The position numbers and the translations under genes were made by a program. This document shows, piece after piece, positions 8,277 to 16,836 of a stretch of DNA of 64,000 nucleotides. Source of the stretch: Paenarthrobacter nicotinovorans (GTDB lineage Bacteria > Actinomycetota > Actinomycetes > Actinomycetales > Micrococcaceae); contig NZ_SZVS01000009.1 of assembly GCF_007670255.1 (NCBI RefSeq), positions 120,823 to 184,822 of the forward strand, read 5' to 3'. The first letter of the stretch is position 1; each line of letters opens with the position of its first letter. Under the pieces are notes generated by a model, which ran no database searches, was not told the DNA's origin, and saw only the letters and a list, made by a program, of their open reading frames with translations.

Positions 8277-8642
8277 ATGGCACACGACGTTCCAGGTCAC
8301 GAAACCCTGGACAGGGCGTTCATGGCACTGGCGGATCCGGTCCGGCGGGCCATTGTTGCCCGTCTCTCACGGGGAGATGCAACCGTCAACGAGCTCGCGG
8401 AACCGTTCGCCATTACCAAGCAGGCAGTGTCCAAGCACATACAGGTGCTGGAGCATGCAGGCCTGGTGACCCGCTCCCGCGATGCCCAGCGCAGGCCCGT
8501 CCATCTGGACGCCGCCGCCCTGGAACGCATGACGGCGTGGATCGACCAGTACCGCTTGATCGCCGAGTCCCGCTACAGAAGGCTCGACCAACTGCTCGCC
8601 ACCTCCCAGCAGGAACAAGGAAAGGAAGAGGAACTGAAATGA
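8277..8642 (+). CDS. ArsR-family transcriptional regulator
   Basis: A 121-residue winged helix protein. The HTH is in VNELAEPFAITKQAVSKHIQVLEHAGLV (about residues 37-64), with a wing at SRDAQRRPVHLDA. It has no Cys, so it does not use the classical thiolate metal site; it matches the ArsR subgroup paired with SRPBCC proteins. ATG 8277 is preceded by GGAAGG and GAGGG. The stop overlaps the next start by 4 nt (ATGA), so both are made from one mRNA. It probably represses its own operon through the palindrome at 8219-8260. Confidence 0.9.
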   Translation: MAHDVPGHETLDRAFMALADPVRRAIVARLSRGDATVNELAEPFAITKQAVSKHIQVLEHAGLVTRSRDAQRRPVHLDAAALERMTAWIDQYRLIAESRYRRLDQLLATSQQEQGKEEELK

Positions 8643-9106
8643 GCAATCCAACCACCATCACCGCAGATGACGGCGTCCCGTTCGTCGACACCGTCCGGGA
8701 GTTCGACGCGCCCGTCAGTGCGGTCTTCAAAGCCCACGTTGACCCCGACCTCCTGGCCAAATGGCTGGGGCCGCGTAACGCCACGCTGAACGTCACCAAG
8801 TACGACGCCACCACGGGCGGCAGCTGGCACTACGAGAGCGGGCACGAAGACGCCATGTTCGGTTTCCGCGGCATCTTTCACACGGTCGAAACCGACGCAC
8901 TGATCATCATGACGTTCGAATTCGACGGCGCCCCCAACCAAGTGGGCATCAGCACCACCACTTTCGAGGAAACCGGAGGCCGCACGCGAATCGTTGCCCA
9001 CGAGGTCTATCCGACCGTGGAAGCACGCGACATGGCTCTGGCCACCGGCATGAACTACGGAGTAGTGGAGGGATACGAGCGTCTCGACGAACTGCTTGCC
9101 GCTTAA
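8639..9106 (+). CDS. SRPBCC (AHSA1-type) domain protein
   Basis: A 155-residue START-like fold protein of the AHSA1/CalC group. It opens with VREFDAPVSAVFKAHVDPDLLAKWLGP, the family hallmark, and has GGSWHYE, FRGIFHTVE and GMNYGVVEGYERLDELL in order. Members bind hydrophobic ligands in a deep cavity; the ligand here is unknown. It is translationally coupled to the ArsR gene. The stop overlaps the stop of the convergent LysE gene by a few bases. Confidence 0.85.
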   Translation: MSNPTTITADDGVPFVDTVREFDAPVSAVFKAHVDPDLLAKWLGPRNATLNVTKYDATTGGSWHYESGHEDAMFGFRGIFHTVETDALIIMTFEFDGAPNQVGISTTTFEETGGRTRIVAHEVYPTVEARDMALATGMNYGVVEGYERLDELLAA

Positions 9107-9744
9107 ACGTGCGGCAGCAGGGGCAGGATCTGCTCCGACAACAGGAAAGTCCCCAGCCCGATCATGATGATCCCGCTGGTCAGCGTGACAGCCCGCGCGG
9201 CACCGGGCCGGGACGCGAGCAGCTTCCTCGACGTCAGGGCAACAGCCGTGTAAACCACGCCGGCAAGTAGCACGAAGGTCAGCCCCAGCAGGCCGGACTG
9301 GACTGGCACGGGCAGCGCGGCCTCGGGACTGACGAATTGGGGCACCAGGGCGACGAAGAACAGGAGCCCTTTGGGGTTGATGCCGCTGGTGCCCATGCCC
9401 TGGAGGAAGGTGCGGAGCTGGTTTCCGGAATGCACGACGCCGTCTTCCGCACTGAAGCTCGCACCTCGCCACGAGCGGATGGTGCCGATGCCGAGCCACA
9501 GCAGGTAGGCCGCACCCGCGATCGTCAGCCAACCCAGAAGGCCGGGGACGCCGGCAAGGAGTGCGGCCAGACCGGCCGCCATCAGGAGGGTGTGGATAAT
9601 GTAGCCGCTGCACAAGCCGGCAACTGCGGGCACGAAACTGCGTTGACGCAAACCGGCTGAAATCGAGTACGCCCAGTCGACGCCGGGTGTGCAGGCCAGC
9701 GTGGCTGCCACGAGGATAAACGCGAGGAACAGTTGCGGATTCAC
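9103..9744 (-). CDS. LysE/RhtB-family amino acid exporter
   Basis: A 213-residue membrane protein with about six helices. The N-terminus has ATLACTPGVDWAYSISAGLRQ, equivalent to the family P-G-P motif region, and GINPKGLLFFVALVPQFV occurs mid-protein. I chose the GTG at 9744 because GGAGAG precedes it and homologues start with a MNP-like sequence; the frame remains open upstream to 9954, which would overlap the divergent gene. It is divergent from an Lrp regulator at 9847, the usual arrangement for a regulated exporter. Substrate is unknown. Confidence 0.85.
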   Translation of the reverse strand: MNPQLFLAFILVAATLACTPGVDWAYSISAGLRQRSFVPAVAGLCSGYIIHTLLMAAGLAALLAGVPGLLGWLTIAGAAYLLWLGIGTIRSWRGASFSAEDGVVHSGNQLRTFLQGMGTSGINPKGLLFFVALVPQFVSPEAALPVPVQSGLLGLTFVLLAGVVYTAVALTSRKLLASRPGAARAVTLTSGIIMIGLGTFLLSEQILPLLPHV

Positions 9745-9846
9745 GATCTCTCCAGAGTTGGTTGGTAGGGAAAACTCTAGGGAAATTAAGCCCGTAAGTG
9801 TTCGCCTATTTAGCTCTGAAGGCCGGGTCTTGCGTAAGATTATTGC

Positions 9847-10302
9847 GTGATTGACGGCATCGATAGAAGTATTTTGCGCCACCTCAAAGAGGATGGTCGA
9901 ATGACTGCCACAGCCCTGGCATCCAAGGTCGGTTTGACGGTGGCTCCTTGCCATCGCAGGCTCCGGGATCTGGAGTCGACGGGGGTGATCCGCGGATACC
10001 GCGCGGACATCGACCCGGCGGCGGTGGGGCTGGGGTTCGAAGCGATCGTGTTCGTTACTTTGCGGCAGGTTGATAGGGGAACCATGGCCGCTTTTGAAGC
10101 CAGGGTTACTGCCAACCCCAACATCGTCGAAGCACAGCGCCTGTTTGGTTCACCCGACTACCTGTTGAAGGTCATAGCCGCGGACCTGCCTGCGTACCAG
10201 CGTTTCTACGACGACGAGCTTGCCGCCCTGCCCGCGGTGGAGCGGCTCACGTCGACACTGGTCATGAAGAACCTGAAGACCAACATCGGGCCGCCGGTTT
10301 AG
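9847..10302 (+). CDS. Lrp/AsnC-family regulator
   Basis: A 151-residue regulator with an N-terminal HTH (residues 1-60, including ALASKVGLTVAPCHRRLRDLESTGVI) and a C-terminal RAM ligand-binding domain with EAQRLFGSPDYLLKVIAADLPAYQRF. The start is GTG, 6 nt after TAAGAT (9835-9840), with no Shine-Dalgarno: probably leaderless. It likely controls the divergent exporter gene in response to an amino acid. Confidence 0.9.
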   Translation: MIDGIDRSILRHLKEDGRMTATALASKVGLTVAPCHRRLRDLESTGVIRGYRADIDPAAVGLGFEAIVFVTLRQVDRGTMAAFEARVTANPNIVEAQRLFGSPDYLLKVIAADLPAYQRFYDDELAALPAVERLTSTLVMKNLKTNIGPPV

Positions 10303-10925
10303 CTGACCGGAGTTACGTGGACGATGATGACCTGGGTTTCCTTGGAGCCATCGAAGCGGAGGTCGTAGTTGACCTCCAATCCGGTACTGGTTCCCGAGGT
10401 CAGGGAGTAGTCGCTCTTTGCGGATGAGTCCTTGCTGGTGGAGGAGATCCATCGCTCGGCGTCGTCGGCATCGATACCGTACTTTTCCACTCCGTCACGG
10501 ATCAGCGCAGCGAAGTCCTCTGCGGAATCCGCCGTGAGGAAGTAGGTGACTTCGGTGAAATCAGGACGGGCATCGGTGGTCTTGAACCGGATGCGGTCTG
10601 TTTGGGCGTGGATCTCTCCGCTGGGTCCCACAATGGTTAGCTCGATCTTCCCCGAGTCCTGGGTGTTGATTTCCGGGCCGTAGCTGTCGTCCGTTACCCG
10701 CATAGCCGATTTCTGCAGGGTTCCACCGCTCATGTCCAGCTTGGCCCGTTTGTCTGTCCTGATCCGGTCAACACCTGCGGCATCAAGCGTGGAAAATTCC
10801 GAGGTAATCACTGTGCTCCCTTGGGACGTTGATGGTGAAACGGGCATGGGGACCTGGCAGGCCGTGGTGGTGAGGATGCCCACGCACGCGGCTGCCAGTC
10901 CCAGGACTCTCATGATCCGGGTCAT
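10299..10925 (-). CDS. Putative lipoprotein
   Basis: A 208-residue protein with a lipoprotein-type signal: MTRIMRVLGLAAACVGILTTTAC, where Cys23 would be lipidated. The lipobox TTAC is a weak variant. The rest is a beta-rich domain with MRVTDDSYGPEINTQDSG and EVTYFLTADSAEDFAALI; I do not recognise a family. The start overlaps the stop of the WXG-domain gene by 4 nt, so the two are co-translated and likely act together at the cell surface. Confidence 0.65.
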   Translation of the reverse strand: MTRIMRVLGLAAACVGILTTTACQVPMPVSPSTSQGSTVITSEFSTLDAAGVDRIRTDKRAKLDMSGGTLQKSAMRVTDDSYGPEINTQDSGKIELTIVGPSGEIHAQTDRIRFKTTDARPDFTEVTYFLTADSAEDFAALIRDGVEKYGIDADDAERWISSTSKDSSAKSDYSLTSGTSTGLEVNYDLRFDGSKETQVIIVHVTPVS

Positions 10926-12400
10926 TGGTGGACCTCCGCGTCAAAGCCGTCCAGGAAACGGTCCATGATGCCCGGAATGTTGTTGGTTGGCCTGTACTGC
11001 TCAACGCGGTCGTTGAAATCTGAACCGACGATGTCCCGGGCCTGCTGGGGATTGTTGGCCAGCAGCTCCTGGTACGCCGGGAGGGTGTCCTGCTTGATCA
11101 GGGCCCAGCGTTGATCGGCGTCGGCAATGTTGCCGTCCGGGAATCCGGTGGTGAAGTCCGTGCGGAACTGTGCTGGGTTGTCCCAGTTGGTGAAGGGGAG
11201 GTTCTGTGGCCCAGGGCTTTCCACGCTGAACTTGTACGGGAACACTTCGGGGTAGCTCTTTGCTCCGGGAATGGAGGGTTCACCTGCCAAGGTGACCATG
11301 TAGGTCACCGCTTCCCCTCCAGGATGGCTGCGCATGGTGTCGTAATCGTCGGCGATGATCTCGTTCTGCTCCCGGTACAGCAGGGCCGTGTTGCCCTCCT
11401 TGACCTGCGCCGGATCGCCGGAATCAATCTGCGCCCACGCCTTTGCGGTAGCTGGGTCGATTGCGCCGGAGTCCCGGAGGCGGTTGATCTCGTCAATGCC
11501 GCCGTTCATGTAGGCCTGGTGCTGGCGGGCCTGGTCCAGGAAGATCTCTTTGTTCATGTCCAGCATGGACGTCTCGTAGAACTTGATCTCGGCGTCGGTC
11601 ATGCCCGCGAGCTGCTCGATCTGGTCGAGTACCGGGATGGGGATATCGGAGGCCGGGTTATCGGCGATCTGCCGGGCCAGATCGCGCAGCATGGCCATGT
11701 CCTTGAACCCGCCGGCGAAGGAAGGGCCGATCATATTGGCCATGCCGGCCCACTGGAGGTCCGGATTGGCCAGAAATGCCTGACCGTAGAAGTCGTAGAC
11801 CTTCTTGATGGTCTCCCAGTTATATTCAGTGCCCTTGCTGGTGTCCCAGGTGGAGGGGTCTATGCCCATCTCCCGCATGGCCTGCTGGTTCCAATAGTCG
11901 CTGAGGAACTGCGAGTACTCGGGAGACTTCTTCTCAATGAGTCCCGAGTCAGCTGCCGCGTCCATGGCGGCTTTGGCTTCCTGAGGGTGCTCAAGCGCCC
12001 ACTTCTTGAACTCGTCGCTGCGCAGGTACTCGGCGCGTTCTTCGGGAGTCATCCCGTTCAACAGATCCGTGAGCTCCTGGCCGTTACCGCCGGAGCCGGA
12101 AGCGCCGGCGCCGCCACCGCCCGCTCCGCCCTGGGTGCTCGCGGCTTCCTGTTCATCGGCATTTTTCAACAGACTCCGGGAGGCTGCCTTAATGCCGGAC
12201 GCCGCGCTCTGGAGGGCGCGCAGGTGCGAGCTGTTCCAATCGTGACGGAAGTGGTCGCCGTCGTTCCCCCGCCACTGACTGTTGGTGATGGTGCCCGACA
12301 GCTGTTGCCCCAAATTCGTGAGCTTGTCCGCGTTACGGGCAAGCTCCTTGGCCAACTGCCGCAACTGTGCGACGTCCGCGCCATGGAAATTACCCGCCAC
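10922..12400 (-). CDS. Large WXG100-like domain protein
   Basis: A 492-residue protein. The first 100 residues form a helical hairpin with a central WxG-type turn (SQWRGNDGDHFRHDW), resembling proteins exported by ESX/type VII systems. A Gly/Ala/Ser linker follows, then a 370-residue helical region with no domain I recognise. GTG 12400 follows GGGGGC; a GTG at 12463 is possible but lies before a TAGGAT that looks like the -10 box. The downstream lipoprotein gene overlaps by 4 nt. A secreted effector or surface protein is plausible; a toxin role is speculation. Confidence 0.65.
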   Translation of the reverse strand: MAGNFHGADVAQLRQLAKELARNADKLTNLGQQLSGTITNSQWRGNDGDHFRHDWNSSHLRALQSAASGIKAASRSLLKNADEQEAASTQGGAGGGGAGASGSGGNGQELTDLLNGMTPEERAEYLRSDEFKKWALEHPQEAKAAMDAAADSGLIEKKSPEYSQFLSDYWNQQAMREMGIDPSTWDTSKGTEYNWETIKKVYDFYGQAFLANPDLQWAGMANMIGPSFAGGFKDMAMLRDLARQIADNPASDIPIPVLDQIEQLAGMTDAEIKFYETSMLDMNKEIFLDQARQHQAYMNGGIDEINRLRDSGAIDPATAKAWAQIDSGDPAQVKEGNTALLYREQNEIIADDYDTMRSHPGGEAVTYMVTLAGEPSIPGAKSYPEVFPYKFSVESPGPQNLPFTNWDNPAQFRTDFTTGFPDGNIADADQRWALIKQDTLPAYQELLANNPQQARDIVGSDFNDRVEQYRPTNNIPGIMDRFLDGFDAEVHQ

Positions 12401-12494
12401 GTTGCCCCCAATGTAGTGTGCCGTTGCTTGAACCCATCCTAGGCTGGCGCCGCAACGGGGCACATGGGCACAACTTCCCTATGTGCATAAGTGG

Positions 12495-12962
12495 CTACTC
12501 GCTGAGCAGGCCCGTGGTCCGGTAGGGAATGACTTCCCGGAGGAACATGCTGGTTGAGGTTCGGACGATGCCTGGGCACAGACGGATTTCCTCCGACACC
12601 CGGTACAGATCATCAGGGCTCTTGGCCACCACCCGGATGATGAGGTCGGTATCCCCGGCGGGGGCGTGGCATTCGAGGACTTCCGGAATCTCGCGAAGGG
12701 CCGCGATGGCCTGGTTCAAATGGCTTTGGTCGAGCTCCGCGCTTACAGCCGCAGCCACTCCGCGCCCGAGTGCCGATGGCAGGACCCGGCTGCTGTTGGC
12801 CCGCAACGCACCGGACGCCGTCATTCGTTCCAGGCGCGACTGCACGGTCCCGCGTGCCAAGTGCAATTTCTGCGCCAGCACCATGATCGGAACACGGGGG
12901 TCGTCGTCGAGTGCGGCCAGGATCCGGCGGTCCGTAGCGTCGAGTTCCTGCAAAATGACCAC
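12495..12962 (-). CDS. AsnC/Lrp-family regulator
   Basis: A 155-residue Lrp-type protein: HTH in the first 60 residues (DATDRRILAALDDDPRVPIMVLAQKLHLARGTVQSRL, given here as the boundary segments) and a RAM domain ending VIPYRTTGL. GTG 12962 follows GGACAGGAA and gives the usual length; a TTG at 13004 would add 14 residues. Its target is unknown, because the neighbouring genes point away or are unrelated. Confidence 0.85.
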   Translation of the reverse strand: MVILQELDATDRRILAALDDDPRVPIMVLAQKLHLARGTVQSRLERMTASGALRANSSRVLPSALGRGVAAAVSAELDQSHLNQAIAALREIPEVLECHAPAGDTDLIIRVVAKSPDDLYRVSEEIRLCPGIVRTSTSMFLREVIPYRTTGLLSE

Positions 12963-13331
12963 TTCCTGTCCGGGTTTTCGCAGATGAGTAGTCAGATCGA
13001 CCAATCATCGAGGGGACTATTGCTCCTACTGTATATCCACTGCTGAAATAGTGGCAACGAAGCAGGCCGAGGCCACCGCCGAAGCCCGCCGGCACCAGGC
13101 CCCCGGAACACCACCCGGAGTCCTGCACAGGTTTCCCGCAAGGAAGCAGCCGCTGATTGACTCTTGTTCACAGCATTGTCATTCTGCACTCGCCCGCTGG
13201 TCGGGCAGCACAGCAAGAGCCCCTGAGCCACCGGATCGTTGCGGTAGCTGAGGGGCTCTTGTGTTGCCCGGTGGGGCCGGGCGGCCGCGGCCCCGCCCGC
13301 ACCCAGCGGCTTGCGCGCATAGGCTTGGACC
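12963..13331. other. Intergenic region with hairpin
   Basis: No gene is seen. The left part holds the upstream region of the AsnC gene (a TATACAGT-like box on the minus strand near 13030). The right part holds a possible small RNA (13157-13265) and the leaderless promoter of the next gene, TAGGCT at 13320-13325. Confidence 0.5.
13157..13265 (+). ncRNA. Candidate small RNA with long hairpin
   Basis: TTGACT (13157-13162), 17 nt, CATTCT (13180-13185) could start a short transcript. It would contain a small hairpin (GCCCG/CGGGC near 13193) and a large one: CAAGAGCCCCTGAGCCACCG (13214-13233) pairs with CGGTAGCTGAGGGGCTCTTG (13242-13261) over 20 bp with two mismatches. The hairpin is certain; transcription is a guess, and it may instead be a terminator or dispersed palindrome. 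Confidence 0.35.
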
Positions 13332-14219
13332 ATGACTTCCGCCGGGCGATTTGCCCCGAGCCCTTCGGGTGAACTCCACGTTGGCAATCTCCGTACGGCC
13401 GTGCTGGCCTGGCTGTTTGCAAAGTCCAGCGGCCGCGATTTCCTGCTCCGGGTGGAAGATCTCGATCGCGCCAGATCCGGTGCCGAGACGCAGCAGCTCC
13501 GCGATTTGGAAGCCATCGGCGTCACTTGGGATGCCGACGTCGTTCGCCAGACTGAGCGCGCGGGCTTCTACGACGACGCGATCCAGCGTTTGGCTTCGGA
13601 GGGGCTCACCTACGAATGCTTTTGCACCCGCAAGGAAATCCAGGAAGCGCCATCGGCCCCACATGCTCCCCAAGGGGCCTACCCGGGCACGTGCCGGCGG
13701 CTTTCAGCTGCCGAGCGGGAGATACGGCGTGCTTCGCGTCCAGCATCCATCCGCTTACGCTCCGAGGTTACCGAGTGGGCTGTTGAGGACCAGTTGCACG
13801 GCACTTTTGTGGGGATGGTGGACGACTTTGTGCTGCGTCGAAATGACGGCGTCACGGCCTACAACCTGGCCGTGGTGGTCGACGACGCCGCACAGGGAAT
13901 CGACCAGGTGGTGCGCGGCGACGACCTCCTCCCGTCCAGCCCGCGACAGGCGTACCTCGCCACGCTTTTGGGCCTTCCCGTCCCCGAATACGCGCACGTT
14001 CCGTTGGTGGTAAACCACGACGGCGTGAGGCTGGCAAAGCGCGACGGTGCCGTCACGCTGGACGACCTCGCCGCCGTCGGAATTCCTCCCGAACAGGTGC
14101 GGGCCCTGATCCTTGAGTCCCTCGGCTTGCCCGCCGGGACCTTGCAGGAGGCGCTTCCGGCGTTCGACCCGCAGCGACTCCCCCGGGAGCCTTGGGTGTG
14201 GATAACTCCGCGTGCTTGA
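13332..14219 (+). CDS. gluQRS: Glutamyl-Q tRNA(Asp) synthetase
   Basis: A 295-residue truncated GluRS paralogue that attaches Glu to queuosine in tRNA(Asp), lacking the anticodon-binding domain. The class I signature is PSPSGELHVGNL (residues about 9-20), the KMSKS equivalent is RLAKRDGA near residue 238, and Cys residues in CFCTRKE and GTCRR fit the zinc site. TAGGCT ends 6 nt before the ATG, so the mRNA is probably leaderless. Length and motifs match the family; the serine hydrolase follows after 24 nt with its own promoter. Confidence 0.93.
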   Translation: MTSAGRFAPSPSGELHVGNLRTAVLAWLFAKSSGRDFLLRVEDLDRARSGAETQQLRDLEAIGVTWDADVVRQTERAGFYDDAIQRLASEGLTYECFCTRKEIQEAPSAPHAPQGAYPGTCRRLSAAEREIRRASRPASIRLRSEVTEWAVEDQLHGTFVGMVDDFVLRRNDGVTAYNLAVVVDDAAQGIDQVVRGDDLLPSSPRQAYLATLLGLPVPEYAHVPLVVNHDGVRLAKRDGAVTLDDLAAVGIPPEQVRALILESLGLPAGTLQEALPAFDPQRLPREPWVWITPRA

Positions 14220-14243
14220 AGGGCCACCACGTAGGCTGGCTGG

Positions 14244-15368
14244 ATGCATGCACAGATGGTCGCCCCAGGTTTCGAACCCGTCGCCGAACTTTTTGGCCGT
14301 TTCCTGGATCAGGATCCGGAGTACTCGGCCCAGGTCGCTGCGTATCATCGCGGCGTGAAGGTGCTGGACCTGAGCGGTGGTCCGTACATCCGCCCAGACT
14401 CGGTGACCGGCGTGTTCTCCTGTTCCAAAGGCATGGCAGGCCTGGTCATCGCCTTGCTGGTGCAGGACGGGCAACTGGACCTCGACGCCGAGGTGGTCAA
14501 GTACTGGCCGGAATTTGGCGTCGAAGGCAAGGCCTCTATCACTGTTGCCCAGCTCCTGTCGCACCAGGCGGGCTTGTTGGGTCCGGAGGGTGGCCTGACA
14601 CTGGAGGAGGTCAACGATTCCAGGCTCGCTGCCGCCAAGCTCGCCAAGCTCCGGCCCTTGTGGAAGCCCGGTGCGGCGTTCGGCTACCACGCCCTCAGCA
14701 TTGGGATCTTCATGGAGGAACTGTGCCGACGGATCACTGGGTCGACTCTTCAAGAGGTTTTCGAGCACCGCATCCGGGCGGTAACCGGCGCGCAGTTCTA
14801 CCTTGGGCTGCCCGAGTCAGAAGAATCCCGTTTTGCTCCCTTCCGGTGGGCAGCTGATCCTTCGTGGCCTTGGGTGGACCCCGCCAGCCACCTCGGCCTG
14901 GCAACCAACGCGGCCGTGGGTGACATCCTCGATCTGCCGAATATCCGGGAAGTCCGGGCTGCCGGGTTGAGCTCCGCGGCGGGCGTGTCCAGCGCAGATG
15001 GCATGGCTCGGATCTACGCAGCCGCGCTGACCGGCTTGGCCGGGGACGCCGGCGTCGCACCCCTTCTGACGGAGGACACCATCACAACGATGACCGCCGA
15101 ACAGGTCTTCGGCATCGACAGGGTCTTCGGGGAGACCGGTTGCTTCGGCACCGTCTTCATGAAATCGCACTCCCGAATGCCCTTCGGAAGCCACCGCGCC
15201 TTCGGGCACGACGGCGCCAGCGCATCCTTGGGTTTTGCCGATCCCGTGTATGAGCTCGGTTTTGGCTATGTACCCCAGCAGGCCGAACCCGGGGGAGTAG
15301 GGTGCCGTAACTTCCAGCTGAGCTCAGCCGTGCGGGAAGTGATCGCCGGGACGCTGCCTACCATGTAG
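14244..15368 (+). CDS. Serine hydrolase of the beta-lactamase/esterase (class C-like) family
   Basis: A 374-residue protein without signal peptide, so cytoplasmic. The nucleophile motif SxxK is SCSKG (about residues 59-63), the Tyr motif is YHA in FGYHALSIG (near residue 150), and the third motif is FGHDGASAS near residue 320. It resembles EstB-type esterases rather than true beta-lactamases. TAGGCT (14232-14237) lies 6 nt before the ATG: leaderless. The substrate cannot be told. Confidence 0.85.
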   Translation: MHAQMVAPGFEPVAELFGRFLDQDPEYSAQVAAYHRGVKVLDLSGGPYIRPDSVTGVFSCSKGMAGLVIALLVQDGQLDLDAEVVKYWPEFGVEGKASITVAQLLSHQAGLLGPEGGLTLEEVNDSRLAAAKLAKLRPLWKPGAAFGYHALSIGIFMEELCRRITGSTLQEVFEHRIRAVTGAQFYLGLPESEESRFAPFRWAADPSWPWVDPASHLGLATNAAVGDILDLPNIREVRAAGLSSAAGVSSADGMARIYAAALTGLAGDAGVAPLLTEDTITTMTAEQVFGIDRVFGETGCFGTVFMKSHSRMPFGSHRAFGHDGASASLGFADPVYELGFGYVPQQAEPGGVGCRNFQLSSAVREVIAGTLPTM

Positions 15369-15409
15369 ACAGCGGCTACATCAGTCCCCACACAACGACG
15401 GGAACCCAC

Positions 15410-16201
15410 ATGACCATGACCTACTCCGGTACCACCGCGCTCATCACGGGAGCCAGTTCCGGGCTCGGTGCCGAGTTCGCGCAGCGTTTCGCCGCCCGCG
15501 GCTCCAGCCTCGTCTTGGTCGCCAGGCGGGTCGATCGTCTGGAGGAGCTGGCCAGCAAGCTGCGAAACGAGCACGGCACCACGGTGACAGTGCTCCCCAT
15601 GGACCTCGGCCGGCCAGGCGTCGGGGCGGAGCTCTTCAACGAACTGTCCGGACGCGGCATCGCCGTGGACACCCTCATCAACAACGCAGGCTTCGGAACC
15701 CATGGGCCCTTGGTGGAGGAAGATCCAGCGGTCATAGCGTCGGAGATCGCGCTCAATGTTGCTGCCTTGGTTGATATCACCCGGGCCTTCCTGCCTTCGA
15801 TGCTCACCTCCGGCAAGGGTGCGCTGGTGAATGTGGCCAGTACTGCGGCGTTCCAGCCGATCCCCGGCATGGCTGTCTACGGCGCCACCAAGGCCTTCGT
15901 CCTGAGCTTCACCGAGGCCGTAGCCCACGAAACCAAGGACTCCGGGCTAAACGTCCTGGCACTCTGCCCGGGAGCCACAAAGACGGAGTTCTTCGACGTC
16001 CTGGGGAGCCAGTCGGCGGCGGTTGGCCCTATGCAAACCTCGGCCCAGGTGGTGGAGACGGCCCTCAAAGCACTCGACCGCAAGGTCACACCCGGCAGCG
16101 TCGTCTCGGGGTGGATGAACCGGGTGGCCGCGGGGTTCGCCCAGCGTTTGCCCCGGGCAGTCACCGTGGCGATCGCCGCACGTGCTGTCCAGGATTGGTA
16201 G
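15410..16201 (+). CDS. Short-chain dehydrogenase/reductase
   Basis: A 263-residue classical SDR. The cofactor motif is TGASSGLG (residues about 14-21), then NNAG, and the catalytic Ser in NVASTA and YGATK (Tyr and Lys). An Arg pair after the second strand (ARRVDRL) suggests NADPH preference. The C-terminus has a hydrophobic helix with Arg residues, as in SDRs acting on lipids. No neighbour hints at the substrate. Confidence 0.88.
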   Translation: MTMTYSGTTALITGASSGLGAEFAQRFAARGSSLVLVARRVDRLEELASKLRNEHGTTVTVLPMDLGRPGVGAELFNELSGRGIAVDTLINNAGFGTHGPLVEEDPAVIASEIALNVAALVDITRAFLPSMLTSGKGALVNVASTAAFQPIPGMAVYGATKAFVLSFTEAVAHETKDSGLNVLALCPGATKTEFFDVLGSQSAAVGPMQTSAQVVETALKALDRKVTPGSVVSGWMNRVAAGFAQRLPRAVTVAIAARAVQDW

Positions 16202-16282
16202 GCGGTACATCCATGCCGCCGCAACGGATAGCCTGATCGGGAGGACCATCCCTGAAGCTCCATTGCCAATCCGGAGGCCACA

Positions 16283-16819
16283 ATGACTGAACCACGCTTC
16301 ACCGTAGAGACAGCCCAGGTCCTGGCGGAGGTGGCCCACAACCGCCAGAAGGACAAACTCAAGCGTCCGTATCGGGAGCACGTCCTGGCTGTCGGGGATG
16401 CCCTTGCCGACTTCGACGAGGACATCCAGATTGCGGGCTACCTCCACGACATCGCCGAAGACACCCCCATCACCCGGCAAGCGCTGCTGGATATGGGCGT
16501 TTCGGAGCGTGCCCTCGCCATTATCGAGCGCGTCACCCGGCGCTTCCACGACGACCCCGATGATTACGACGCCGGCATCCGGTACGTCGCGGAGGACCAC
16601 GACGCCACGTTGGTCAAAATTGCGGACAATGCCCACAATTCCTTGCCGGAACGCGTCCGGGCGCTGGCGGAGAAGTGGCCCGACAAACCACCGGTGACCC
16701 GGTACGCCGATGCGCGTCCGGTGCTCTACGCGGCCGTTCCCAAAGAGGAGGTCCGGCTGATCCTCCATCGGATCAACCCGCACCTGCTCGAGGAGCTGGA
16801 CGAGATCGTTCCGGATTAG
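16283..16819 (+). CDS. HD-domain phosphohydrolase, SpoT/Mesh1-like
   Basis: A 178-residue soluble protein. The HD site is YLHDIAEDT (about residues 53-61), with an early His in YREHVLAVG and a later KIADNAHN; this spacing fits the (p)ppGpp hydrolase-type HD fold without synthetase or regulatory domains. It could hydrolyse nucleotide alarmones or other phosphate esters. ATG 16283 follows GGAGGCCAC. Activity is inferred. Confidence 0.75.
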   Translation: MTEPRFTVETAQVLAEVAHNRQKDKLKRPYREHVLAVGDALADFDEDIQIAGYLHDIAEDTPITRQALLDMGVSERALAIIERVTRRFHDDPDDYDAGIRYVAEDHDATLVKIADNAHNSLPERVRALAEKWPDKPPVTRYADARPVLYAAVPKEEVRLILHRINPHLLEELDEIVPD

Positions 16820-16836
16820 TCAGCCGGCCCCAGGCG

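Noticed and set aside
14244..15368. True beta-lactamase
   Set aside because: SxxK and Tyr motifs are shared with esterases, there is no signal peptide and the KTG motif is replaced by GHDGAS, so resistance is not supported.
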